Assembly (NCBI GenBank): GCA_024235995.1 | Contig: JACKLI010000001.1 | Span: forward strand, 372,001-436,000 | Origin: Burkholderiaceae bacterium | GTDB lineage: Bacteria > Pseudomonadota > Gammaproteobacteria > Burkholderiales > Burkholderiaceae_C | Length of the DNA: 64,000 nucleotides | Reading direction: 5' to 3' | Part shown: piece by piece, positions 29,265 to 37,088 of the stretch | Position numbering within the stretch: position 1 is the first letter of the stretch | How the letters are laid out: each line of letters opens with the position of its first letter | Notes under the pieces: generated by a model | Told to the model about the DNA's origin: nothing | Seen by the model: the letters and a program-made list of their open reading frames with translations, nothing else | Database searches by the model: none | Program-made: the position numbers and the translations under genes

Positions 29265-30239
29265 TCAGATGTCCAGCACCAGGCGCTGGCCCTTGCAGCG
29301 CGACACGCAGATCATCATGGTCTTGCCGGCCTGCTTCTCGCTCTTGGTCAACACGCTGTCGTGGTGCTCCAGCTCGCCATCGCATTCGATGACGGCCGTC
29401 TCGCAGGTGCCGCACACGCCCTCCATGCAGCTGCAGTCGGGGCTCAGGCCGGCGTCGGTCAGCGCGTCCAGAATCGACTTGCCGGCCGGCACCGGCACCG
29501 TCTTGCCGCTCTTGGCGCACACCACGTCGAAGCCGCTGCCGGGCGCCGCGGCGGGTGCCGGCGCGGCCGTGAAGCGCTCGATGTGGGTGTTGGCCCAGCC
29601 CAGCTGCGCGCAGGCCTCCTCGAAGGCGTTGAGCATAGGCGTGGGGCCGCAGCAGTAGTAGTGGCTGTCGGCACCCTTGCCGGCCAGCAGCTCGTGCAGG
29701 TAGGGCGGTCCGCTCTGCTCGTCGTCGAAGTGCAGGGTCAGCGGCACGGCGTGCGCGCGCGCCAGCGCCTCGATGGCGTCGACGAAGGCGGCGTCCTTGC
29801 GGCTGCGCGCGCAGTAGATGAACTCCACCGGCCGGCCCTGCGCCACCAGGTGCTGCAGCATGCCGAACATGGGCGTGACGCCGATGCCGCCGGCCACCAG
29901 GATGCTGCGCGGGGCCGCGTCGTCCAGCTTGAAGTTGTTGCGCGGCGGATCGATCGGCACCGTGCTGCCCACGCGCAACTGCTGGTGCACGTACAGCGAG
30001 CCGCCGCGGCTGTTGCGGTCGCGCGCCACGCCGACGACGTAGCGCCCGCGCTCGGCGTCGGAGTTGCACAGCGAGTAGCTGCGCGACAGGCCGTTGGGCA
30101 GGTGCAGGTTGATGTGCGAGCCGGCCTCGAAGGGCGGGAACTCGACCTCGCCGGTGGCCGGGCGCAGCTCCACGCTGACGACCTCGCTGGCTTCCCAACG
30201 AATCGCGTAAACCAGGGCCGAAAGCGTGGGGCTGGACAT
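29265..30239 (-). CDS. Rieske oxygenase reductase (FMN/NADH/2Fe-2S, phthalate dioxygenase reductase type)
   Basis: 324 residues in the order of class IA reductases: flavin-binding barrel (GSHINLHLPNGLSRSYSLCN), NAD domain (ILVAGGIGVTPMFGML and YYCCGPTPML), and a C-terminal plant-type 2Fe-2S domain (CSCMEGVCGTCETAV). It passes electrons from NADH to the oxygenase encoded directly upstream on the transcript (22-base gap). Like VanB of vanillate demethylase. Confidence 0.93.
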   Translation of the reverse strand: MSSPTLSALVYAIRWEASEVVSVELRPATGEVEFPPFEAGSHINLHLPNGLSRSYSLCNSDAERGRYVVGVARDRNSRGGSLYVHQQLRVGSTVPIDPPRNNFKLDDAAPRSILVAGGIGVTPMFGMLQHLVAQGRPVEFIYCARSRKDAAFVDAIEALARAHAVPLTLHFDDEQSGPPYLHELLAGKGADSHYYCCGPTPMLNAFEEACAQLGWANTHIERFTAAPAPAAAPGSGFDVVCAKSGKTVPVPAGKSILDALTDAGLSPDCSCMEGVCGTCETAVIECDGELEHHDSVLTKSEKQAGKTMMICVSRCKGQRLVLDI

Positions 30240-30261
30240 GGGTGGCGGCTCCTGCAGCGCG

Positions 30262-31290
30262 TCAGGCGCGGGCCTTTTCGGCCTCGATCTGCTCCTGCGC
30301 CGCGCTGCGCATGACGCGGCGCAGCCGCACCACGCCCATGTCGTGGTCGTACAGGTGCTCGTGCTCGTTGGCGTTGGGCGCCAGGTCTTCCAGCAGCACG
30401 CGGTCCTGCTCCAGCACGTGCCAGTGGCGCGCCTCGAGCCGGTCGCGGTACAGGAAGCGCCAGGTGTCGCGCGCCCAGCCCGGCGCCACCTTGCGCACGC
30501 GCCAGAAATACACGCCGCACAGGTTGGGCGCAATCGGCGTGACCATGCCGATGATGATGAAGCCGCCGCCGGGGCCGCCGGTCTTGGGGTAGGGGATCTC
30601 CAGCTTCACCGTCTGGATGCCGGTGTCGGCAAACTCGGACCAGTCGAAGTTGACGTCACGCTGGCCCTCCTTGGCAAACAGGAAGCCGGTTTCGGTCGCC
30701 TCGATGCCGAACTTCATCTGCGTGGCGCCCTGCGACATGGCGTGCGACTGCTTGTGCAGGAAGGTGCCGTGCATCGGGTCGAGCACGTTGTCCAGCACGT
30801 AGCGGTAGTCGCACTTCCACTCCACGTAGCACAGGAAGCGCGAGAACTGCGCGTCGTCGGCCAGCTCGGGCGGCAGCACCAGCGGCGGCGGCGTGTCCAC
30901 CGGCTTGCTCGCGTTGTAGACGAACAGCGTGTCGGCCACCTCGGCCACGTGGTAGTTGAAGGTGGCGCGCGCGCCCTCCAGCTTGCAGCCGGGGCTGGCG
31001 GGCACCGAGGTGGCCACGCCGTCGCAGCGCACTTCCACGCCGTGGTAGGGGCACTTGAGGGTGTCGTTCAGGATGGCGCCCTGCGACAGCTTGGCGCCGC
31101 GGTGCGGACAGCGGTCTTCCAGTGCGTGCGCCTTGCCGTCGGTGCCGCGCCACACCGCCAGCGTGGTGCCCAGGCGCTGCAGCGACACGGGTTTTTCCTT
31201 GATGAAGGATGCCGGGCACAGCGCGTACCAGCGGTCCTTCAGGCCTTCTTCCAGCCGCTTGGCGACGGCGTCCTGTTGCGTTGGGCTCAT
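30262..31290 (-). CDS. Rieske non-heme iron oxygenase, VanA-like
   Basis: 342 residues. The Rieske centre is CPHRGAKL (Cys61, His63) with CPYHGVEV (Cys80, His83). The catalytic iron site is in VLDNVLDPMHGTFLHKQS. Size and layout match single-subunit monooxygenases such as vanillate O-demethylase and related demethylases or hydroxylases, not the large ring dioxygenases with beta subunits. GGAGA stands seven bases before the start. The substrate is likely a methoxylated or carboxylated aromatic; this cannot be fixed from sequence. Confidence 0.92.
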   Translation of the reverse strand: MSPTQQDAVAKRLEEGLKDRWYALCPASFIKEKPVSLQRLGTTLAVWRGTDGKAHALEDRCPHRGAKLSQGAILNDTLKCPYHGVEVRCDGVATSVPASPGCKLEGARATFNYHVAEVADTLFVYNASKPVDTPPPLVLPPELADDAQFSRFLCYVEWKCDYRYVLDNVLDPMHGTFLHKQSHAMSQGATQMKFGIEATETGFLFAKEGQRDVNFDWSEFADTGIQTVKLEIPYPKTGGPGGGFIIIGMVTPIAPNLCGVYFWRVRKVAPGWARDTWRFLYRDRLEARHWHVLEQDRVLLEDLAPNANEHEHLYDHDMGVVRLRRVMRSAAQEQIEAEKARA

Positions 31291-31317
31291 GGTGGATCTC
31301 CTGTCTTGATGCGGTTT

Positions 31318-31599
31318 TCAGTACCCCAGCGTCTTCATGACGGCGGCGTAGTTGGCCTCGGTCCAGGGCTGGTTGTCGGGCGTGGTCGAGTTCTGGCTGT
31401 TGAGGTGGGCCACCAGGCCCGGCAGGTCGTAGACACCGGCGCCGAAGGCGCGCTCGATGGCGTCGCCCAGCAGGCTTTCGTAGCTGGTGGGCGGGCGCTT
31501 CTGCGCCTGGCGCGGCTGCAGGTAGCGGTCGTGCGCCTCGCTGGCCGCCGGTTGCGTGTTGTCGATGATCTTGATCATCTGGATGGTGCCTTCGGACAT
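31318..31599 (-). CDS. 93-residue protein of unknown function in the Rieske operon
   Basis: Starts MSEGTIQMIKIIDNTQPAAS and ends ANYAAVMKTLGY. It is predicted mostly helical in the C-terminal two thirds (SYESLLGDAIERAFGAGVYD, LPGLVAHLNSQ), has no cysteine, no signal peptide and no membrane segment. AGGAGA lies before the ATG, and gaps of 27 and 37 bases place it firmly inside the operon. I think similar small proteins are annotated as recombinase-like helix-turn-helix proteins, but I cannot verify that. It could be a regulator or an accessory of the oxygenase. Confidence 0.8.
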   Translation of the reverse strand: MSEGTIQMIKIIDNTQPAASEAHDRYLQPRQAQKRPPTSYESLLGDAIERAFGAGVYDLPGLVAHLNSQNSTTPDNQPWTEANYAAVMKTLGY

Positions 31600-31636
31600 C
31601 GCGGTCTCCTGGGGTGCTGAATGAAAGGAATGGGGG

Positions 31637-32626
31637 TCATTGCGCCTGGATGTGGCGGCTCTTGAGCACGCCGGCCCAGACGGCGGTTTCGTCCCGGATG
31701 GCCTGGTCGAAGGCCGCCGGGCTCATGGTGGCCTGGCTCATGCCCTGGGCCGTCAGGCGCTGCTTGACCTCGGGCTCGGCCAGGATCGCGGCGGCGTCCC
31801 TGGCGAGTTGCCCGGCCACCTCGGCCGGCGTGCCGGCCGGCGCCAGCAAGCCGTACCACGAGGTCACGTCCACGCCCTTGACGCCTTGCTCGGCCAGCGT
31901 GGGAATCTCGGGCGCGGCCGGGATGCGTTTGGCCTGGGTGGTGGCCAGGGCCAGCAGCTTGCCGTCCTGGATGAAGGGCAGTGCCGCCGGCAGGTTGGTG
32001 AACATGAGCGGCACCACGCCGCCCATCACGTCGTTGAGCGCCGGCGGCGTGCCCTTGTAGGCCACGTGCAGCATGTCGATGCCGGTGCGCTCCTTGAACA
32101 GCTCGCCGGCCAGGTGCAGGCCGCTGCCCACGCCGGGCGAGGCATACGACAGCGTGCCGGGCTTGGCCTTGGCGCGCGCGATCAGATCGGCAATCGACCG
32201 GATGCCGCTGGCCTTGCCCGTCACGATGACGTTGGGCGCGGCGGCCAGCATGGTGACGGGCACGAAGTCCTTGCGGATGTCGAAGGGAAAGTTCGGCATC
32301 AGCGTCGGGTTGATGGTGAGGTTGCCCGCTGGAATGACGAGCAGCGTGTGGCCGTCGCCCTTGGCGCGCTTGACCTTCTCCATGCCGATGTTGCCGGCCG
32401 CGCCGGTGGCGTTCTCGACCACGGCGGGGGTCTTGTAGCGCGCGCTCAGGCCCTCGGCCAGCACGCGCGCCAGCGTGTCGGTGGGGCCGCCGGGCGGAAA
32501 GGGCGACACCAGGGTGAAGCGCTCGGACGACAGGGCCTTGCCGACGTCGGCCGCACCCTGCGCCGCGGCGGGCAATGCCGTGGCCAGGGCGGCCATCGCC
32601 ATGCCGATCCAGCAGATTCGTTTCAT
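31637..32626 (-). CDS. Tripartite tricarboxylate transporter (Bug/TctC) binding protein
   Basis: 329 residues with signal peptide ending PAAAQ. The mature protein has VSPFPPGGPTDTLARVLAEG, ENATGAAGNIGMEKVKRAKG, HVAYKGTPPALNDVMGGVVP and TLAEQGVKGVDVTSWYGLLAP, the hallmarks of the Bug family that bind carboxylates in the periplasm. No TctA/TctB permease genes are nearby, which is normal for Burkholderiales. I prefer the ATG at 32626, which has AAGGA nine bases upstream; an ATG at 32635 touches that site. Confidence 0.92.
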   Translation of the reverse strand: MKRICWIGMAMAALATALPAAAQGAADVGKALSSERFTLVSPFPPGGPTDTLARVLAEGLSARYKTPAVVENATGAAGNIGMEKVKRAKGDGHTLLVIPAGNLTINPTLMPNFPFDIRKDFVPVTMLAAAPNVIVTGKASGIRSIADLIARAKAKPGTLSYASPGVGSGLHLAGELFKERTGIDMLHVAYKGTPPALNDVMGGVVPLMFTNLPAALPFIQDGKLLALATTQAKRIPAAPEIPTLAEQGVKGVDVTSWYGLLAPAGTPAEVAGQLARDAAAILAEPEVKQRLTAQGMSQATMSPAAFDQAIRDETAVWAGVLKSRHIQAQ

Positions 32627-32650
32627 CGGGTTCATTCCTTCACACCGTCT

Positions 32651-33784
32651 TCAATCGGCCAATGCCACCTGCCAGGCGTCGTAACCGTAGACCCAGTCGG
32701 CGTTGCCGCCCTGCTTGAGCCATTCGTTGCCGCGCGAGCCGCGCTGCACCCTGGCGGTGCGCTCCTTGCGGGTGTTTTCATAACGGGCCAGCGCCGCCGC
32801 CACGCCCGGCTGGTCCACGCCCTGCAGGGCACGCGCCAGCACCACCGCGTCCTCCAGCGCCATGCAGGCGCCCTGGGCCATGAAGGGCACCATCGGGTGG
32901 CAGGCATCGCCCAGCAGCGTGACCGCGCCCTGGGACCATTGCGGCATGGGCTCGCGCACGTACAGCGCGGACTTGGTCACCTCGGTGCAGGCGTCGAGCA
33001 GCGCGCGTGCCTCGGGATGGAAGTCCTGGTAGATGCGGCGCAGCTCGTGCACGTCGCCCGGCAGCGTCCACGACTCGTCGCGCCAGCCGTCCTGCGCCGT
33101 GGTGGCGAAGATGAACTGCTCGCGCCCACGGTTGAGCGGGAAGGTGACGATCTGGATCGAGGGCTGCGGCCCCCACCACTTGGTGAAGGCGTCGATGTTG
33201 GGCAGCTGCGCCACCTTCTCGCGCGCGATGGTGGCGCGAAACGAGACCAGGCCGGTGAATTCCGGGTGGTCCTGCCCGAACAGGGCCGCGCGCACCACCG
33301 AATGGATGCCATCGGCGCCGATGACTAGGTCGAACGCCTGCTGCGTGCCGTCGGCGAACCGGACGCAGGCGCCCTGCGCTTGCCGCTCCACCGTGGCGAC
33401 GCGCTTTTCCAGCGTCAGCACGCCTGCGGGCAAGCGGCTGGTGAGAGCCTCCAGCAAGTCGGCGCGATGGATGGTGATCTGCGGCGCGTTGTAGTTGCGC
33501 ACCGCCGCCTCGGCCATCTCCAGGCGCGAGGTTTCCTCGCCGGTGTCCCAGGTGCGGCTGATGCGGTGGGTGGGCTGCGCGCCGTGCTCGCGCAGCGCCT
33601 GGCCGATGCCCAGGCCGTCGCACACCTTGACGGCGTTGGGCGTGAGGTTGATGTCGGCGCCCACGCGGCCGTAGCGCGAGGCCTGCTCGAAAACGGTGAC
33701 CCGATGGCCCGCCTTGTGCAGGGCAATGGCGGCGGCCAGGCCGCCCACGCCACCGCCCACGATGCCGATGTTCAATGCTGTCAT
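32651..33784 (-). CDS. FAD-dependent aromatic monooxygenase (NicC/salicylate hydroxylase-like)
   Basis: 377 residues. GGGVGG at 10-15 is the ADP-binding turn, VIGADGIHSVVR the DG motif and VTLLGDACHPMVPFMAQGAC the GD motif. Segments such as AFTKWWG and the C-terminal ADWVYGYDAW resemble 6-hydroxynicotinate 3-monooxygenase (NicC), which performs a decarboxylative hydroxylation. The likely role is to turn a hydroxy- or carboxy-aromatic acid into the diol cleaved by the neighbouring dioxygenase. GGAGA precedes the start. Confidence 0.9.
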   Translation of the reverse strand: MTALNIGIVGGGVGGLAAAIALHKAGHRVTVFEQASRYGRVGADINLTPNAVKVCDGLGIGQALREHGAQPTHRISRTWDTGEETSRLEMAEAAVRNYNAPQITIHRADLLEALTSRLPAGVLTLEKRVATVERQAQGACVRFADGTQQAFDLVIGADGIHSVVRAALFGQDHPEFTGLVSFRATIAREKVAQLPNIDAFTKWWGPQPSIQIVTFPLNRGREQFIFATTAQDGWRDESWTLPGDVHELRRIYQDFHPEARALLDACTEVTKSALYVREPMPQWSQGAVTLLGDACHPMVPFMAQGACMALEDAVVLARALQGVDQPGVAAALARYENTRKERTARVQRGSRGNEWLKQGGNADWVYGYDAWQVALAD

Positions 33785-33802
33785 GTATGGTCTCCTGCTG
33801 GT

Positions 33803-34774
33803 TCAGCCGTTGCGTTCGGTCAGGAATTTGCCGCCCGCTTCCATGCCCTTTTGCCGGCGCGTGTGGCCGTCCAGGCCGCCGGTGACGGCCCATTCGGCGA
33901 ACACCGTCGGGCCAGGCTCGAACTCGCGCGCCTGCCAGTCCGCCGTCAGGTGGTCCTCGTCGGCGTAGTACTCGACCAGGCCGCCGGCCGGGTTCTCGAA
34001 GTACCAGAAATAGGCCGAGGAGACGGGGTGCCGGCCCGGGCCGAGCTGGGTCTTCCAGCCGCAGCGCGAGAAGTGCAGGCCGCCGCCGAACACCTCGTGG
34101 ATGTCGCGCACCGTGAAGGCCACGTGGTTGATGCCGCGCTTGCCCGAGGGCAGCTGCAGCAGGAACAGGTCATGATGGCCGCCCTCGGGCGCGCAGCGCA
34201 TGAAGGCGCCGCGATCGGGGTAGCGGTCGGACGCGACGAAGCCGAAGCGGCTGGCGTAGAACGCCTCGCAGTCCTTCACGTCGGCCACGAAGAACACCAC
34301 GTGGCCGACCTCGATCGGCGTGGCGCGCTCGTAGATCGGCGCGCGCTGGTTGACGCGCGGCTGCTCGCACCAGGTGTTCATGGCGGCGCAATCGACACTG
34401 ACCGCGTGCTTGCGGCTCACCTGCAAGCGCACCGCCAGGCCGTTGGGGTCGGTGCAGCCGATGCGGCGCGCGCCATCGACCACGGCATCGACAAAGCCAG
34501 CGTCGCCGCAGATGGCGTCGGCGCAGCGTGCCAGGTCGGCCTCGCTTTCCACGCCCCACACCACCTCGCGCAGCGTGGGGCCGTCCTCGATGGCGGGCGG
34601 CAGGCCCGCCTTGTCCATGGCGGCCACCACCACGCGGCAGCCGTTCAGGCATTCGAAGATCAGTTCGTCGGCGCTCTCCTGCTTCAGGGCCAGGCCCCAG
34701 TCCTGGAAGAAGCGGCGCGCGAGCGCCAGGTCTTCGCTGCAATAGGTGATCTGGTCGATGCCCAGCACGCTCAT
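33803..34774 (-). CDS. Type I extradiol ring-cleavage dioxygenase (VOC fold)
   Basis: 323 residues with two VOC modules. All three iron ligands of type I extradiol dioxygenases are visible in the C-terminal half: His158 (GHVVFFV), His217 (NHVAFTV) and Glu268 (GLVEYYAD). The protein should cleave a catechol-like ring next to the two hydroxyls. It lies 18 bases after the aldehyde dehydrogenase gene and 18 before the flavin monooxygenase gene, the expected partners of a meta-cleavage route. Confidence 0.85.
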   Translation of the reverse strand: MSVLGIDQITYCSEDLALARRFFQDWGLALKQESADELIFECLNGCRVVVAAMDKAGLPPAIEDGPTLREVVWGVESEADLARCADAICGDAGFVDAVVDGARRIGCTDPNGLAVRLQVSRKHAVSVDCAAMNTWCEQPRVNQRAPIYERATPIEVGHVVFFVADVKDCEAFYASRFGFVASDRYPDRGAFMRCAPEGGHHDLFLLQLPSGKRGINHVAFTVRDIHEVFGGGLHFSRCGWKTQLGPGRHPVSSAYFWYFENPAGGLVEYYADEDHLTADWQAREFEPGPTVFAEWAVTGGLDGHTRRQKGMEAGGKFLTERNG

Positions 34775-34791
34775 GATGTTCACTCCGGTGG

Positions 34792-36267
34792 TCAATCGGC
34801 CCAGCCGATGGGCTGCTCGCTGGTGCCCCAGTACATGCTCTTTTGCTCCATGTACTGGAAGATGCCCTCGCGTCCCTTCTCGCGGCCCAGGCCCGAGTCG
34901 CGCCAGCCGCCAAAGGGCGTGGAGACGGAAAACTGCTTGTAGGTGTTGACCCACACGGTGCCCGCCTGCACCGCGCGGCCCACGCGCCAGGCGCGCTTGA
35001 AGTCGCGGCTCCACACGCCGGCCGCCAGCGCGTAGAGGCTGTCGTTGGCCTGCGCGATCAGCTCGTCCTCGGTGTCGAAGGGCATGGCCACCAGCACCGG
35101 GCCGAAGATTTCCTCCTGCGCGATGCGCGCCTGGTTGTTCAGGCCTTCGAGGATGGTGGGCGTGTAGAAGTAGCCCTGGTCGAAGTCGGCGCCCTGCGGG
35201 CGCACGCCGCCGGTGCGGATGCTGCCGCCCTCGCTCACGCCCAGCGCCACGTAGCGCTCGATGCTTTCGCGGTGCTTGGCGGTGATCAGCGGACCCATCT
35301 GCGTGCGCTCGCTGGCCGGGTTGCCCACGCGCAGGTTCTTGGCCGCGTCCGCCAGGCGCGCCACGAACTCGTCGTAGATGCCGCGCGCGACGAACAGGCG
35401 CGAGCCGGCGATGCACGATTCGCCCGAGCTGCTGAAGATGCCGTAGAGCACGCCCTTGACGGCGTGGTCGAGGTCGGCGTCCTCCAGCACCATGGTGGCC
35501 GACTTGCCGCCCAGCTCCAGCGACACCGGCATCATCTTGTCGGCCGCGATGTGGGCGATGTGCTTGCCGGTGGCGGTGCCGCCGGTGAAGGACACGCGCT
35601 TGACCAGCGGGTGCTTGGTGATCGCGTCGCCAATGACCGAGCCCTTGCCCGGCAGCACACTGATCATGCCCTTGGGCACCCCGGCCTCTTCGCAGATCCT
35701 GGCCAGCTCCAGCGCCATCAGCGGCGTCACCTCGGCCGGCTTGACGACCACGGCGTTGCCCGCCGCCAGCGCCGGCGCCATCTTCTGCGCCTCGCTGGCA
35801 ATGGGCGAGTTCCAGGGCGTGATGGCCGCCACCACACCCATGGGCTCGTGCACGCTCATGGTCACGTAGGCGCCGCGCGAGGGGGTGATGGTGTCTTCCA
35901 GCGTCTCCAGCGCGGCGGCGAAGAACTGGAAGGTGCCCGCGGCGCTGGCCACGAGGGCGCGCGTTTCGCTGATGGGCTTGCCGTTGTCCAGGCGCTGCTT
36001 TTGCGCCAGGTCTTCGGCGCGCTCGCGGATCAGGCCCGCCACGCGGTGCAGCACCGCCGCGCGCACATGCGGCAGCATCTGCGCCCAGCCGCTGGTGCGA
36101 AAGGCATGGTCGGCGCCGGCAATGGCTTCATTGACGTCCTGCAGACCGGCGGCGTTCAGGCGCGCGATCGGCTCGCCGGTGGCGGGGTACAGGCTTTCAT
36201 ACACCTCGCCGCTGCCAGGCAGCCACTGGCCGGCGACGTTGATGGGAAGCAGGGGAAGCTTGGACAT
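34792..36267 (-). CDS. NAD(P)-dependent aldehyde dehydrogenase
   Basis: 491 residues from the chosen start. Asn153 in PWN, Glu251 in LELGGKS and the nucleophile Cys285 in SSGESCIAGSR are intact. The type fits hydroxymuconic semialdehyde or aromatic aldehyde dehydrogenases. I chose the ATG at 36267, which has AAGG seven bases upstream; an ATG at 36279 would add four residues. It may oxidise the ring-cleavage semialdehyde or an aldehyde made by the ThDP enzyme. Confidence 0.92.
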   Translation of the reverse strand: MSKLPLLPINVAGQWLPGSGEVYESLYPATGEPIARLNAAGLQDVNEAIAGADHAFRTSGWAQMLPHVRAAVLHRVAGLIRERAEDLAQKQRLDNGKPISETRALVASAAGTFQFFAAALETLEDTITPSRGAYVTMSVHEPMGVVAAITPWNSPIASEAQKMAPALAAGNAVVVKPAEVTPLMALELARICEEAGVPKGMISVLPGKGSVIGDAITKHPLVKRVSFTGGTATGKHIAHIAADKMMPVSLELGGKSATMVLEDADLDHAVKGVLYGIFSSSGESCIAGSRLFVARGIYDEFVARLADAAKNLRVGNPASERTQMGPLITAKHRESIERYVALGVSEGGSIRTGGVRPQGADFDQGYFYTPTILEGLNNQARIAQEEIFGPVLVAMPFDTEDELIAQANDSLYALAAGVWSRDFKRAWRVGRAVQAGTVWVNTYKQFSVSTPFGGWRDSGLGREKGREGIFQYMEQKSMYWGTSEQPIGWAD

Positions 36268-36280
36268 GGCAGCCTTCATT

Positions 36281-37078
36281 TCAGATCACCAGCGGCGCGA
36301 CACGGCCGCGCAGCGCGCGCACCGCGCTGTAGACGGTGAGCGCCGAGGTCTTGGGGTTGGCGGCGAGCGGCTGGTTGCGCAGGGTCAGCTCGAAGCGGCC
36401 GAAGGCGCCTTCGGCCTCGACGTGGTGCACGTTCTCGACGACCGCCGGATCGGCGATGAGGCGCACGGCGGTCCGGTCCAGCCCCAGGCCGGCCAGCGAC
36501 ACGGTGGCCGCCACGTTGGCGTTCTTGGGGTACTGGCGGGCCGCCTCGCGCGCCGAGCCTTCGAAGATCACGGTCTCGTGCTTCAGCGCCGCCAGGTCGT
36601 GCGCGGCGTCGGCGGGGGTGCCGGTCCAGGCCCGCGGCGGCTTGCGTCCGGTGTAGCGCACGGCGTCCAGCCCGCCGATGCGCGCCGCCGCCAGCGCGTC
36701 GATGCCGCCGATGGCACCCGCGATCAGCTGCGCCTGCGTGCGGCCTGCGCGCGCGGCGGCTTCCAGCTGCTCGGGCAGGCCTTCGGCCGACAGCGCGCCG
36801 ACCGAGGCCACGATGGCGGGCACGCCGCGCCGCAGCGCCGGCAGCACGTGCTGCTCGATGGCGGCGTGGCCCGCGCATTCGACGACCAGGTCGATGCCCT
36901 GCCCGGGAACGGCCGGCACCACGAGGGCGGCAGGAGCCAGGCGCCGGGCCACCTCGCTGGCCGCGTCGCCGAAGTCGGCCGGGACGACGATGGCCGCGAT
37001 GTCCAGGCCCGCATCGTCCTTCACCAGCTCCAGCAAGGCGGTGCCGATGGCGCCGCAACCGATCAGGGCAACTCGCAT
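36281..37078 (-). CDS. Aspartate dehydrogenase-like (NadX family) protein
   Basis: 265 residues. Rossmann motif LIGCGAIGTAL at the start, GAIGGIDALAAARIGGLDAV in the middle and NPKTSALTVYSAVRAL at the C-terminus define the aspartate dehydrogenase family, which reversibly deaminates L-aspartate with NAD(P). Since the operon is catabolic, the true substrate may be another amino or imino acid. GAGGA is eight bases before the ATG at 37078; an ATG six bases earlier is possible. Confidence 0.87.
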   Translation of the reverse strand: MRVALIGCGAIGTALLELVKDDAGLDIAAIVVPADFGDAASEVARRLAPAALVVPAVPGQGIDLVVECAGHAAIEQHVLPALRRGVPAIVASVGALSAEGLPEQLEAAARAGRTQAQLIAGAIGGIDALAAARIGGLDAVRYTGRKPPRAWTGTPADAAHDLAALKHETVIFEGSAREAARQYPKNANVAATVSLAGLGLDRTAVRLIADPAVVENVHHVEAEGAFGRFELTLRNQPLAANPKTSALTVYSAVRALRGRVAPLVI

Positions 37079-37088
37079 GGCCATGTCC

